Assembly: GCF_001886185.1 (NCBI RefSeq)
Contig: NZ_JXLA01000010.1
Span: 1 to 64,000 of the forward strand
Direction of reading: 5' to 3'
DNA from: Enterococcus raffinosus
GTDB lineage: Bacteria > Bacillota > Bacilli > Lactobacillales > Enterococcaceae
DNA length: 64,000 bases
Part shown: positions 54,822 to 64,000 of the stretch, piece after piece
Layout: every line of letters starts with the position of its first letter
Numbering within the stretch: position 1 is the first letter of the stretch
Notes under the pieces: model-generated
The model's database searches: none
What the model was told of the DNA's origin: nothing
The model's input: only the letters and a program-made list of their open reading frames with translations
Made by a program: the position numbers and the translations under genes

Positions 54822-55940
54822 TTGGAGGTGAGGATCATTAGTCGTGAAGAGTTTCCAGAAGAAAATAAAGAAAAAGAAGAAAAAACAAAACAAGAGAATT
54901 TGACTCCGTGGCAACTAGCAAACATGGAGTATTTAAAGCAAAAAGCGCTCGAGAAGGGCGAACCTGAAACACCGCCTAAATCTTCTGAATCGTCAGCTGA
55001 AAACACAAATACTAGTGAACCCGCCGATGAAAAAAAAGAAGCAGCAGATATGGATGATCCGCCGACTGTTGATGAGGATCTGGAAGACACAGAAGAAAAA
55101 GAAGCACCAGATTCTGCCAAAGGTCCAAAAAGCGGTTCGTTCTTAGAGCGTCTCCCCAATATTAAACATGAACGAAATCGTCGTCTCGTTCGAAGATCTT
55201 CCATTTTAATTGGATTATTTTCAATCCCGGCGATACTACTATTATATTACATTTCACCCTTAGGTAAGTTAGGTGGAGTAAGCATTACTGGAAATGAAAA
55301 AATTTCGGCAGAGATAATCAAAAAAGAACTCAATTTTTCAGTTGGAGATAATCTTTGGAGTCAATATTTTGATCGTAGTGACAATGTGAAAAATTTGAAA
55401 AAGCAAGAACTTCAGATTGAGGATGCGGAAGTTCACATCGATGGCTTCAATCATTTTGAAGTGAAAGTGAAAGAGTATCCAGAGGTCGCCTATTTAGAAA
55501 GTGATGGGAAATACTCACCTGTAATTTCGAATGGAAAGATTATTCCAGTCGAAGTTGAAAAAAGCGATGGAGAGCTGCCAATTTTGGAGAACTTCACTGG
55601 ATCAAAACGAATATTGAAAGTTCTTGAAGGATATAAAAAGTTATCTGAAGAAGTAAAACAAGGAATATCTCAGATAAAATATGCTCCGACAAGTGAAAAC
55701 AAAGAGTTACTGGAAATTTTCATGAATGATGGGAATAAAGTGTTGGTTAGTATCAACGATCTAGGGGATAAAATGAAATACTACCCTCAAATTGCTAAAG
55801 AAATGAGCGATAAAGAGATTAAAGGCGTAGTTGACATGGAAGCTGGAATATACAGCTATCCGTACACTGAAAATTCAGCTACTGAGGATTCAACTCAAGA
55901 CTCGACAGAACAATCTGAAACGCCAGTTGGAAATGATTAA
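54822..55940 (+). CDS. divIB: Cell division protein DivIB (FtsQ type)
   Basis: This protein of up to 372 residues has a long acidic cytoplasmic head (about 1-115), a membrane helix (about 126-147), then POTRA and beta domains outside and a Ser/Thr/Glu-rich tail. It stabilises FtsL and Pbp2X. The start is unclear. TTG 54822 and GTG 54828 overlap the only ribosome site, GGAGGTGA (54824-54831), whereas ATT 54837 in the same frame lies at ideal distance from it. The longest form is reported; the real start may be ATT or GTG. Confidence 0.85.
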   Translation: MEVRIISREEFPEENKEKEEKTKQENLTPWQLANMEYLKQKALEKGEPETPPKSSESSAENTNTSEPADEKKEAADMDDPPTVDEDLEDTEEKEAPDSAKGPKSGSFLERLPNIKHERNRRLVRRSSILIGLFSIPAILLLYYISPLGKLGGVSITGNEKISAEIIKKELNFSVGDNLWSQYFDRSDNVKNLKKQELQIEDAEVHIDGFNHFEVKVKEYPEVAYLESDGKYSPVISNGKIIPVEVEKSDGELPILENFTGSKRILKVLEGYKKLSEEVKQGISQIKYAPTSENKELLEIFMNDGNKVLVSINDLGDKMKYYPQIAKEMSDKEIKGVVDMEAGIYSYPYTENSATEDSTQDSTEQSETPVGND

Positions 55941-56105
55941 ATTTATTACAAGAAAATGTTGAATCTTCTTTTTCATTCTAGGCAAAATGTGTTAAAATTG
56001 AAGGCAGTGAATTACTTGCAAAAAATTATATTTCATGCTTAACAGTAACTTAAAATATTAAATCTGAATAAAGCATTTATTTGAAAATAGGAGGGAATCC
56101 CATTC

Positions 56106-57431
56106 ATGGCAAAAGCAGGAATGTATGTAGGCCTTGATATCGGGACAACATCGATAAAAGTTGTTGTAGCCGAGTACATCGATAGCCAAATGAATATCAT
56201 TGGTGTTGGAAACGCAAAATCAGAAGGAATCAATCGTGGGATTATCGTAGATATTGATAAAACAGTACAGGCGATTCAACGAGCAGTAAAACAGGCCGAG
56301 GAAAAAGCTGGGATTCAGATTAAAAGTGTCAGTGTAGGATTACCTGCCAACTTATTAGAAGTTGAGCCTTGCCAAGGTATGATCGCTGTGAATAATGAGT
56401 CTAAAGAGATTATGGATGAAGATGTTCGTAATGTCGCTTCAGCAGCAATGGTTCGTTCGGTTCCTCCTGAAAGACAAATAGTTGCACTATTGCCTCAAGA
56501 GTTTACCGTCGATGGTTTTGAAGGGATCAAAGATCCACGCGGTATGATAGGTGTACGTCTTGAGATGTTCGGATTAGTATTTACTGGTCCTAAGACAATC
56601 ATTCATAACATTACCAAATGTGTTGAAAAAGCGGGACTGTCTGTTGCTGAGACAGTAATTACATCTTTGGCTCTGACAGAATCTACATTATCTGATGGAG
56701 AAAAAGATTTTGGTACGATTGTTATTGACATGGGTGGCGGACAAACAACAACGGCCGTTATGCATGATAAACAATTAAAATTCACCCACGTGGATCAAGA
56801 AGGTGGAGAATTTGTTACTAAAGATATCTCGATTGTTTTGAACACGTCATTTAACAATGCGGAAGCATTAAAAATTAACTATGGGGATGCTTACCCAAGC
56901 CGCACATCAGCGGATGAAGATTTCCCTGTAGATGTGATTGGTAAAACAGATCCGATTAAAGTCGATGAGCGCTATTTAGCTGAAATCATTGAAGCACGTT
57001 TAGAACAAATATTCCGCAAAGCAAAAGAAGCTTTGGATGAAATCGAAGCGCTTGACTTACCAGGTGGAGTCGTGTTAACTGGTGGTGCTGCAAGCTTGCC
57101 AGGCGTAGTTGACTTAGCTGAAGATATTTTTGGGACGACAGTGAAACTTCACGTACCAAACCAAATGGGCTTGAGAAATCCAGTCTTTACAAATGTCATT
57201 AGTATCGTTAATTATTCAGCTGAATTAAGCGATGTATATCATTTGGCAAAATCAGCTGTGACCGGTGAAAAAGTTTCTTTATCTGCTTCACCTCAAACGA
57301 GCGCTGTCTCGACAGCACCTGTGTATGACGATTACGAAGCTTCAAATGATTACGAAGAAGAATCAAAACCAAAAAATGAAGAAAAAGTAACCGGGAAGAT
57401 TAAAGACTTCTTCTCTAATATTTTTGACTAA
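56106..57431 (+). CDS. ftsA: Cell division protein FtsA
   Basis: This 441-residue actin-like ATPase has the GLDIGTTSIKVVV phosphate loop, IDMGGGQTTTAVM and GVVLTGGAASLPG, and ends in a short amphipathic helix (GKIKDFFSNIFD) that binds the membrane. It tethers FtsZ filaments to the septum. The 165-base gap before it contains TAAAAT (55993-55998), a possible -10 for an ftsAZ promoter. Confidence 0.95.
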   Translation: MAKAGMYVGLDIGTTSIKVVVAEYIDSQMNIIGVGNAKSEGINRGIIVDIDKTVQAIQRAVKQAEEKAGIQIKSVSVGLPANLLEVEPCQGMIAVNNESKEIMDEDVRNVASAAMVRSVPPERQIVALLPQEFTVDGFEGIKDPRGMIGVRLEMFGLVFTGPKTIIHNITKCVEKAGLSVAETVITSLALTESTLSDGEKDFGTIVIDMGGGQTTTAVMHDKQLKFTHVDQEGGEFVTKDISIVLNTSFNNAEALKINYGDAYPSRTSADEDFPVDVIGKTDPIKVDERYLAEIIEARLEQIFRKAKEALDEIEALDLPGGVVLTGGAASLPGVVDLAEDIFGTTVKLHVPNQMGLRNPVFTNVISIVNYSAELSDVYHLAKSAVTGEKVSLSASPQTSAVSTAPVYDDYEASNDYEEESKPKNEEKVTGKIKDFFSNIFD

Positions 57432-57452
57432 TTTGTAGGAGGAATAGAAAAT

Positions 57453-58691
57453 ATGGAATTCTCAATAGATAACAATATTAACGAAGGTGCAGTTATTAAA
57501 GTTATCGGTGTTGGCGGTGGCGGTGGCAATGCCATCAACCGTATGATCGAGGAAAACGTCAAAGGCGTTGAATTTATCGCGTCAAACACTGATGTACAAG
57601 CTCTTAAAAATTCAAAAGCAGAAACAGTTATTCAATTAGGCCCTAAATATACACGCGGTTTAGGTGCTGGTTCACAGCCTGAAGTTGGTCAAAAATCAGC
57701 AGAAGAAAGTGAACAAGCAATCCGTGATGCATTAGAAGGTGCTGACATGGTCTTTATTACTGCCGGAATGGGTGGGGGAACTGGTACTGGTGCAGCACCG
57801 ATTGTTGCGAAAATCGCTAAAGATTTAGGTGCATTAACAGTAGGAGTCGTTACTCGTCCATTTAGCTTTGAAGGACCAAAACGCGGACGTTTTGCCGCAG
57901 AAGGTATTTCATTGCTTAAAGAAAACGTTGATACACTATTAATCATTTCAAACAATCGTTTACTTGAAGTTGTTGATAAGAAGACGCCAATGCTTGAGGC
58001 CTTCCGTGAAGCAGACAATGTTTTACGTCAAGGAGTGCAAGGGATTTCTGATTTGATTACAGCTCCTGGCTATGTCAACTTGGACTTCGCTGATGTGAAA
58101 ACAGTTATGGCTAATCAAGGTACTGCTTTGATGGGTATTGGTGTTGCTAGCGGTGAAGATCGTGTTGTCGAAGCGACGAAGAAAGCTATTTCTTCTCCAT
58201 TATTAGAAACATCCATTGATGGTGCAGAACAAGTATTGTTAAATATTACTGGCGGTTTAGATATGACGCTATTTGAGGCACAAGATGCTTCTGACATCGT
58301 TGCTAGTGCAGCTACAGGCGATGTAAATATTATTTTAGGTACATCAATCAGCGAAGAATTAGGCGATGAAATTCGCGTGACAGTAATTGCGACAGGAATT
58401 GACCCAACAAAAAAGGAGCGTAAGGCTACACGTAACACACAACGTGCTAGTCAAATCCAATCAGTTCCACAAAAGCAAAATTTAGATATCGAACCTTCAA
58501 GAAATAATGAAGGGCAATCTGCATTTGGCGAATGGGATATTCGTAAAGAAGAAAATATCCGCCCGAAGGTTGAAGAAACACAATTTGATAACATCGAAAA
58601 GAAAGAATTCGAAACCTTCAATCGTGAAGAAGTAAAACCTGAAAAAGACGAAGAACTAGATACACCACCATTCTTTCGCCGTAGAAAATAA
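57453..58691 (+). CDS. ftsZ: Cell division GTPase FtsZ
   Basis: This 412-residue tubulin homologue forms the Z-ring. The nucleotide loop [11 protein letters not shown] is near the N-terminus, and the tubulin signature GGGTGTG is at residues 107-113. A variable acidic linker (about 320-400) ends in the conserved tail [10 protein letters not shown], which binds FtsA and SepF. Confidence 0.97.
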   Translation: MEFSIDNNINEGAVIKVIGVGGGGGNAINRMIEENVKGVEFIASNTDVQALKNSKAETVIQLGPKYTRGLGAGSQPEVGQKSAEESEQAIRDALEGADMVFITAGMGGGTGTGAAPIVAKIAKDLGALTVGVVTRPFSFEGPKRGRFAAEGISLLKENVDTLLIISNNRLLEVVDKKTPMLEAFREADNVLRQGVQGISDLITAPGYVNLDFADVKTVMANQGTALMGIGVASGEDRVVEATKKAISSPLLETSIDGAEQVLLNITGGLDMTLFEAQDASDIVASAATGDVNIILGTSISEELGDEIRVTVIATGIDPTKKERKATRNTQRASQIQSVPQKQNLDIEPSRNNEGQSAFGEWDIRKEENIRPKVEETQFDNIEKKEFETFNREEVKPEKDEELDTPPFFRRRK

Positions 58692-58705
58692 AAGGGGGAG
58701 AGCAC

Positions 58706-59383
58706 ATGATCGCTGAAAACTTGCATAAAATCGAGCAAGAAATTCAGGAGTCGTGTGCTCTTGTTTCACGTAACCCAAAGGATGTTACAATGGTTGCGGT
58801 GACCAAGAGTGTCGACTCCAAAACAGCAAGTGAACTCGTTGAGTTGGGAATTTTGGATTTAGCGGAAAATAGGGTAGATAAATTACTAGAGAAAAAGCAA
58901 AGTCTTTCACAACATCAGCAGATCAAATGGCATCTTATTGGTAATTTACAGCGTCGCAAGGTAAAATTGATTATAAATGAAATTGATTTTTTTCATGCAC
59001 TGGACAGTTTGCGTTTAGCACAAGAAATTCAAAAACGTGCGGAACATCAAATAGATTGTTTTATTGAGATAAATGTTTCTGGTGAAGAATCGAAGCATGG
59101 GATCAAACCAGCAGAACTTCATTCTTTTATTCAGGAAATAGCAGGGTTGGATAAGATACGAGTGATTGGCTTGATGACCATGGCTCCTTATGAAGCGAGT
59201 GAGCAGGAAGTTCGAACAATTTTTTCAACCTTGAAAGATCTTCAAGAAAGTGTGAAAAAACTAAACTTGCAATACGCCCCATGCACAGAATTGAGTATGG
59301 GAATGAGCCAAGACTTCAAAACGGCAATTGAAGAAGGCGCCACATTTGTTCGAATTGGAACGGCATTATTTAGGAAAGGTTAG
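58706..59383 (+). CDS. ylmE: YggS/YlmE-family PLP-homeostasis protein
   Basis: This 225-residue single-domain PLP protein has the PLP lysine in VAVTKSV near residue 33, followed by ENRVDKLLEK, WHLIGNLQRRK and TELSMGMSQDFKTAIEEGATFVRIGTALF. The family balances vitamin B6 and amino-acid pools. It lies between ftsZ and sepF as in other Firmicutes. Confidence 0.93.
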   Translation: MIAENLHKIEQEIQESCALVSRNPKDVTMVAVTKSVDSKTASELVELGILDLAENRVDKLLEKKQSLSQHQQIKWHLIGNLQRRKVKLIINEIDFFHALDSLRLAQEIQKRAEHQIDCFIEINVSGEESKHGIKPAELHSFIQEIAGLDKIRVIGLMTMAPYEASEQEVRTIFSTLKDLQESVKKLNLQYAPCTELSMGMSQDFKTAIEEGATFVRIGTALFRKG

Positions 59384-59392
59384 GTAAAGTTA

Positions 59393-60031
59393 ATGGGAAT
59401 TAGTCTAGCAAAGATCACTGATTTTTTTGGTTTAGCAGATGATGATATGTATGAAGAAGTAGCAGCACCTGCCCCAAAGAAGCAGGTTAGCCGCCCACAA
59501 AGCGCGCCTAAAAAAGAACGCGTAACGGCACGTTCAACATACCAAAAGCAAGAAAGACCAAAAGAAAGAGTACAGCAAAAAGTACAGGAGCGAGTACAAC
59601 AACCAGTTGTTGAAACTCCTACGAATCGACGGGCAGAGGCTGTAATGAAAAAAGCAGAAAGTATGCCTAAGAAAAGTGAAAAAGTCGTTTCTATGCCAAA
59701 TAATAACAGTCGGGCACAACGATTTGCTCCAAGAATGGAAGAAAAGAAAAAAGACCGCATCTCAGTGGTTGAACCAAGAGCCTATAATGAAGCGATGACA
59801 ATCGCCAAACGTGTTGGACAAGGCGAAGTGGTTCTAATTAATTTTCAATCTTTAGATGAGATGAAGGCACGACGTGTGGTTGATTTTCTAACGGGCGCGG
59901 TATTTATGATTGACGGCGATATTAAGCGCGTTGGCAATGAGATGTTCTTATGTACGCCGACAAATGTTGAAATTACGAATACTGCATTGAGCTCAATGGT
60001 TGATGATGATATTTATGGATTAGGAATGTAA
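59393..60031 (+). CDS. sepF: Cell division protein SepF
   Basis: This 212-residue protein has an N-terminal amphipathic membrane-targeting helix (MGISLAKITDFFGL), a long basic and Gln-rich linker, and the C-terminal SepF domain (about 125-212, with RVGQGEVVLINFQSLDEMKARRVVDFLTGA). SepF arcs bind FtsZ and aid its membrane attachment. It overlaps no neighbour but is 9 bases from ylmE. Confidence 0.94.
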   Translation: MGISLAKITDFFGLADDDMYEEVAAPAPKKQVSRPQSAPKKERVTARSTYQKQERPKERVQQKVQERVQQPVVETPTNRRAEAVMKKAESMPKKSEKVVSMPNNNSRAQRFAPRMEEKKKDRISVVEPRAYNEAMTIAKRVGQGEVVLINFQSLDEMKARRVVDFLTGAVFMIDGDIKRVGNEMFLCTPTNVEITNTALSSMVDDDIYGLGM

Positions 60032-60044
60032 AGGAGCCGCTTAT

Positions 60045-60320
60045 TTGAATCTACTTATTACACTTTTTTACTATTTAAATCGTTTAGTTTATCTCTATAC
60101 GATACTTTTAGTTGTTTATGCGTTGATGTCATGGTTCCCAGGAGCCTACCAATCTAGATTTGGTCAGCTTTTAGGTCGAATTTGTGAGCCGTTTCTTAAT
60201 TTGTTTCGACGGTTGCCATTACAATTTGGCGGGATTGATTTTTCAGTGATGGCTGCGATTTTAGCGTTAAATTTTGCAATGGGGGTATTACAAAGAATTC
60301 TGATAAATATTATTTATTAA
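60045..60320 (+). CDS. ylmG: YggT/YlmG-family membrane protein
   Basis: This 91-residue protein has two membrane helices and the YggT signature LVVYALMSWFPGAYQS with GRICEPFLNLFRRLPLQFGGIDFSVMAAILAL. It starts at TTG 60045, placed by AAAGGAG at 60030-60036. The precise role is unknown; the family is tied to division and membrane organisation. Confidence 0.9.
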   Translation: MNLLITLFYYLNRLVYLYTILLVVYALMSWFPGAYQSRFGQLLGRICEPFLNLFRRLPLQFGGIDFSVMAAILALNFAMGVLQRILINIIY

Positions 60321-60332
60321 GGAGGTGGCACT

Positions 60333-61115
60333 ATGAATGCGAATGTCTATCAACATTTTAGACCAGAAGAGCATCCATTTGTTGACAGTGTTGGCGATTG
60401 GCTAGAACAAGTTGAAAGCCAGTACGCTCCTTATTTGACGAATTTTTTAGATCCTCGTCAGGCGTATATTTTAGAAACATTAATTCGTGAAAATAGCGAA
60501 TTAAAATTTTCTTTTTATGGCGGTTATGAAGATGCAGAACGTTGTCGCTGCATGATTTATCCTGATTATTACGAGCCGCAGATCGACGATTTTGAACTGG
60601 TGATGATTGAGATTAACTATCCACAAAAGTTCACTGAACTTTCTCATGGAAAGATTCTGGGGACGTTAATGAATGCGGGAATTAAGCGTGACTATTTTGG
60701 GGATATTATTTCTGACGGTGATCGTTGGCAAATCTTTTTAGCAAAAGAATCTGCTAGCTATATCGTTAGTCAAGTAACAAAAATTGGTCGTGTGACAGTT
60801 CATTTAGAGGAACGGCCTTACACAGACATTATTATTCCTAAGGATAGTTGGTTAGAGGAAACTACTACAGCAACTTCTCTGCGACTGGATGCAATTGTTT
60901 CAACCGTCTACAATATATCACGTCAGCGTTCAAAACAGTTAGTGGAAGCCGGCAAGGTGAAAGTCAACTGGTCAGTAAATGAACGCCCAGATTATTTGCT
61001 AGATTTATTAGATGTCGTTTCAGTCCGGGGATTTGGTCGAATTCAGATTCAAGGATTAGAGGGAAAAACAAAGAAAGAGAAATTTCGTTTGCGTTTAGGC
61101 GTTTTGCGAAAATAA
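60333..61115 (+). CDS. ylmH: S4-domain RNA-binding protein YlmH
   Basis: This 260-residue protein has an N-terminal YlmH domain (with FLDPRQAYILE and FYGGYEDAERCRCMIYP) and a C-terminal S4 domain (about 182-240, with LRLDAIVSTVYNISRQRSKQLVEAGKVKVNW). Homologues assist ribosome quality control and act in division clusters. AAGGAGGTGG precedes the ATG. Confidence 0.92.
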   Translation: MNANVYQHFRPEEHPFVDSVGDWLEQVESQYAPYLTNFLDPRQAYILETLIRENSELKFSFYGGYEDAERCRCMIYPDYYEPQIDDFELVMIEINYPQKFTELSHGKILGTLMNAGIKRDYFGDIISDGDRWQIFLAKESASYIVSQVTKIGRVTVHLEERPYTDIIIPKDSWLEETTTATSLRLDAIVSTVYNISRQRSKQLVEAGKVKVNWSVNERPDYLLDLLDVVSVRGFGRIQIQGLEGKTKKEKFRLRLGVLRK

Positions 61116-61137
61116 AATTTATGAGGTGAACAAAAAA

Positions 61138-61842
61138 ATGGCATTAACTCCATTAGATATTCAAAATAAGAATTTCTCCACGAAAATGCGTGGCTATAAC
61201 CAAGATGAGGTCGATGACTTCTTAGATATGATCGTTCGCGATTATGAAGACAGTATCGCAAAAAATCGTGAATTAGAAAAAGCATTGAAGCATTCAGAGG
61301 AAAAATTAGAGTACTTCAATGAATTGAAGGAAGCGTTGAACCAATCAATCGTTGTAGCACAAGATACCGCTGATAAGGTTAAATCTTCTGCAAGCAAGGA
61401 ATCTGAAGTAATTGTCACATCTGCTCAAAACCGTGCAGATGAGCTGATTTCTAACGCAATGCAAAAGGCTAACTTGTTAACGACAACTGCTGAAGACAAA
61501 GCAAAAGAAATTCTAACTGATGCTACTTCTAAAGCTCGTCAATTAGCTGCGGAAACAAATGACTTGAAAAAGAAAACGCGTGTTTTCCATCAACAATTAT
61601 TATTGCTGTTAGAAACACAAATCGATCAAGCGCGCAGTGGCGATTGGGAAGAAGTCCTAAAACCAATGTCTTCCTATGTGGGAGATGGACATGAAGTTCT
61701 GAAAGAAGTTTTAGCTAATGAACTTGACAACGATGATGTGGTTGCAGTAGACTCAGATGAAGCAATTATTACTCCTGAACCTGAAGAAGATATGGGATTA
61801 ACGATTGACATTCCTGAATTAATTAAATCAGACGAAAACTAA
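61138..61842 (+). CDS. divIVA: Cell-pole and division protein DivIVA
   Basis: This 234-residue coiled-coil protein has the membrane-curvature-binding N-terminus LTPLDIQNKNFSTKMRGYNQDEVDDFLD and coiled coils about 30-70 and 75-160, with an acidic tail. It marks septa and poles. The start is ATG 61138 behind GAGGTGA; GTG 61126 lies inside that site. It ends the dcw run before ileS. Confidence 0.95.
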   Translation: MALTPLDIQNKNFSTKMRGYNQDEVDDFLDMIVRDYEDSIAKNRELEKALKHSEEKLEYFNELKEALNQSIVVAQDTADKVKSSASKESEVIVTSAQNRADELISNAMQKANLLTTTAEDKAKEILTDATSKARQLAAETNDLKKKTRVFHQQLLLLLETQIDQARSGDWEEVLKPMSSYVGDGHEVLKEVLANELDNDDVVAVDSDEAIITPEPEEDMGLTIDIPELIKSDEN

Positions 61843-61843
61843 G

Positions 61844-61878
61844 CTAATCTAGAATAGAAAAGCTGATTAGATTCTTTT
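61844..61878 (+). terminator. Weak terminator after divIVA
   Basis: CTAATC (61844-61849) pairs with GATTAG (61865-61870), followed by ATTCTTTT. The second arm may instead belong to the following T-box leader, so the call is tentative. Confidence 0.45.
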
Positions 61879-61879
61879 A

Positions 61880-62068
61880 GCGAGCCGATGATAGTGGAAG
61901 TTCGGCAGACCCTCTAATTAGAAAGATCCTCTAGATCATGCGGTTGTGAAATATTAGTAGCAATCGACGGGTCATTCCGTTAACAATGATTAGAGGAAAC
62001 TTTTTGGTTTCAAATTTTGGGTGGTACCACGACAAGCTCGTCCCTTTGCGGACAAGCTTGTTTTTTTG
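61880..62068 (+). promoter_or_regulatory. T-box leader of ileS (isoleucine)
   Basis: The T-box GGGTGGTACCACG lies at 62020-62032. It is followed by a terminator stem ACAAGCTCGTCC/GGACAAGCTTGT (62033-62062) with a T run. Upstream, GCCGA/TCGGC enclose a GATGATAGTGGAAG apical loop typical of stem I, and CCTCTAAT (61911-61918) can pair with ATTAGAGG (61990-61997). Isoleucine specificity is inferred from the downstream gene; ATC triplets occur at 61925 and 61935 but the specifier is not fixed. Confidence 0.88.
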
Positions 62069-62146
62069 TGTTTTTAAACTTTTGATTTATCAAGGACTAT
62101 TCAATCTTGAGTAGTACCTTAAAATAGAAAAAGGAGACGATTGATA

Positions 62147-64000
62147 GTGAAGACAAAAGAGACCCTTCAACTAGGTAAAACTGGGTTCCCGATGCGTGGC
62201 AATTTGCCAAATCGTGAAGGACAATGGGAAAAAGAATGGGAAGAAAATAAAATTTACGAAAAGCGTCAAAAATTAAATGAAGGAAAACCAACCTTTGTTC
62301 TCCACGATGGCCCTCCATATGCTAATGGAAACATCCATATTGGACATGCACTAAATAAAATTAGTAAAGATATCATCGTGCGCTCAAAATCAATGTCAGG
62401 TTTTCGTGCACCTTATGTACCGGGCTGGGATACACATGGATTGCCAATCGAACAAGTTCTTGCTAATAAAGGAATCAAACGAAAAGAAATGACGATGGCT
62501 GAGTATCGAAAAAAATGTGAAGAATATGCGCTATCACAAGTGGATAAGCAGCGAGATGATTTCAAACGGTTAGGGATCGCTGGTGAGTGGGACAATCCTT
62601 ACATCACTCTTACTCCTGATTACGAGGCAGCTGAAATTCGTGTGTTCGGTAAAATGGCGGAAAAGGGCTACATTTATAAAGGATTAAAACCAATCTATTG
62701 GTCACCATCTAGTGAGTCATCATTGGCCGAAGCGGAAGTTGAATATAAGGATGTTAAATCGCCTTCTATTTTTGTTGCTTTTAAGGTTAAGGATGGTAAA
62801 GGAATTCTGGATACAGATACTTCATTTATTATCTGGACAACGACTCCATGGACTTTACCAGCTAACCAAGGAATTTCTGCAAACCCAGCGTATACTTACG
62901 TGGTGGTGGAAGCAGATGGGAGAAAATTTGTTGTTGCGAAAGACTTATTGGCAAATGTTGCTGAGGAGTTAGATTGGACAGATCCTAAGGTTATTAAAGA
63001 AGTTAACGGAAAAGACTTAGAGTATATGACTGCGCAGCATCCATTTTATGATCGAGAATCTCTAGTCATCTTAGGCGATCACGTCACATTAGATGCCGGT
63101 ACTGGACTGGTTCATACAGCGCCTGGACATGGGGAAGATGATTATTTTGCCTGGAAGAAATATCGTAAAGACATCATTTCCCCCGTTGATGATCGCGGTG
63201 TTATGACTGCTGATGCGCCTGGGTTTGAAGGAGTCTTTTATGACAAGGTCAATCCAATGGTCACAGAACTGTTAGAAAAAAATGGGGCTTTATTGAAATT
63301 AGAATTCTTTACGCATAGTTATCCTCATGACTGGCGTACAAAGAAACCAATCATTTATCGTGCAACGCCTCAATGGTTTGCTTCTATTGATAAATTCCGT
63401 CAAGATATCTTAGACGAAATTGAAAAAGTCGATTGGATCATCCCATGGGGAAAAACTCGTTTGTACAATATGATTCGTGACCGTGGGGATTGGGTCATTT
63501 CTCGTCAGCGTGCATGGGGAGTTCCATTGCCAATCTTCTATGGTGAAAACGGTGAGGCAATCATCACACCGGAAACAACAGAACATGTGGCACAGCTATT
63601 CGCTGCGTATGGTTCTAACATTTGGTTTGAACGTGAAGCGAAGGATTTATTGCCGGAAGGATTTACTCATCCAAGTTCACCAAATGGAGAATTTACAAAA
63701 GAAACAGATATTATGGATGTGTGGTTCGATTCAGGATCTTCTCACGAAGCGGTGTTACGTCAACGTGATAACTTAACGTTCCCAGCTGACATGTATTTGG
63801 AAGGTTCTGACCAGTATCGTGGCTGGTTCAACTCAAGTATCACGACTAGTGTCGCTATTAATGGCGTCGCTCCATACAAATCAGTTCTTTCTCAAGGGTT
63901 TACTTTAGATGGTGAAGGCCGAAAAATGAGTAAATCTCTAGGAAATACAATCGTACCGGATAAAGTAATCAAGCAAATGGGTGCAGACATCTTGCGTCTA
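62147..64000 (+). CDS. ileS: Isoleucyl-tRNA synthetase (3' truncated)
   Basis: The frame opens at GTG 62147, with AAAGGAGACG upstream, and runs to the window end without a stop, giving 618 of about 930 residues. It is a class I synthetase with the HIGH motif in [11 protein letters not shown], a complete CP1 editing domain ([31 protein letters not shown]), and the KMSKS motif in [10 protein letters not shown] near the right edge. It charges tRNA-Ile and is controlled by the T-box directly upstream. Confidence 0.95.
   Translation, partial: MKTKETLQLGKTGFPMRGNLPNREGQWEKEWEENKIYEKRQKLNEGKPTFVLHDGPPYANGNIHIGHALNKISKDIIVRSKSMSGFRAPYVPGWDTHGLPIEQVLANKGIKRKEMTMAEYRKKCEEYALSQVDKQRDDFKRLGIAGEWDNPYITLTPDYEAAEIRVFGKMAEKGYIYKGLKPIYWSPSSESSLAEAEVEYKDVKSPSIFVAFKVKDGKGILDTDTSFIIWTTTPWTLPANQGISANPAYTYVVVEADGRKFVVAKDLLANVAEELDWTDPKVIKEVNGKDLEYMTAQHPFYDRESLVILGDHVTLDAGTGLVHTAPGHGEDDYFAWKKYRKDIISPVDDRGVMTADAPGFEGVFYDKVNPMVTELLEKNGALLKLEFFTHSYPHDWRTKKPIIYRATPQWFASIDKFRQDILDEIEKVDWIIPWGKTRLYNMIRDRGDWVISRQRAWGVPLPIFYGENGEAIITPETTEHVAQLFAAYGSNIWFEREAKDLLPEGFTHPSSPNGEFTKETDIMDVWFDSGSSHEAVLRQRDNLTFPADMYLEGSDQYRGWFNSSITTSVAINGVAPYKSVLSQGFTLDGEGRKMSKSLGNTIVPDKVIKQMGADILRL

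Noticed and set aside
59380-59760. Minus-strand cysteine- and phenylalanine-rich frame opposite sepF
   Set aside because: Its composition comes from the repetitive basic linker of sepF read in antisense; no start signal supports it.

Overview
The window reads as a low-GC Gram-positive chromosome of the order Lactobacillales, most like Enterococcus. The evidence is the gene order of the division and cell-wall (dcw) cluster from mraZ to ileS, the sufCDSUB order, a methionine T-box in front of metNIQ, WxL-type surface proteins, and strong AGGAGG ribosome-binding sites. No IS element, phage, integrase, tRNA, rRNA or CRISPR array was seen.

Layout. 1-2763: a partial gene, a DUF1361 membrane protein, a RodA-type SEDS polymerase, an ArsC/Spx-fold protein and a GcvH-like lipoyl carrier. 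2783-5914: methionine T-box and the metNIQ importer. 6026-11856: a GFA-family zinc protein and the SUF Fe-S assembly operon. 12017-13456 (minus): a CNNM/CorC transporter behind a structured leader RNA. 13704-16590: two related short-chain dehydrogenases and an old-yellow-enzyme-type reductase. 16853-19767: a two-TM protein, a LytTR regulator with its DUF3021 membrane partner, and a DUF3267 zincin. 19766-23885 (minus): GNAT, an M23 peptidase with a TetR repressor, and PadR, AraC and VOC genes. 23897-27825: a WxL surface-protein locus on both strands. 27921-33899: a complete rnfCDGEAB ion-translocating ferredoxin:NAD oxidoreductase cluster followed by a NagB-like sugar-phosphate enzyme. 33897-37091: an MFS transporter with PadR, a soluble LCP-like protein and a GlsB-like membrane protein. 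37172-46500: housekeeping genes pepP-like, efp, asp23-like, nusB, folD, xseAB, ispA, tlyA, argR and recN. 46503-64000: DUF4044, DUF3397, the complete dcw cluster through divIVA, a second T-box and the 5' part of ileS.

How the genes work together. The SUF operon builds Fe-S clusters, and the Rnf complex downstream carries many cysteine cluster motifs (RnfB and RnfC), so the cell has a substantial Fe-S demand. The dcw cluster makes lipid-linked peptidoglycan precursors (MraY, MurG, MurD), polymerises and crosslinks septal wall (Pbp2X, FtsL, DivIB), and builds and positions the Z-ring (FtsA, FtsZ, SepF, DivIVA).

The most unusual content is the Rnf cluster, which is not standard equipment in lactic acid bacteria and has the clostridial gene order CDGEAB. 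Other items worth attention are a possible riboswitch-like leader before the CorC gene, LytTR direct repeats with exact N12 spacing, a WxL-locus protein whose sortase motif is degenerate, an LCP-like protein lacking a membrane anchor, and a divIB gene whose best-spaced start codon is ATT. No clearly new multi-gene system could be demonstrated from sequence reading alone.
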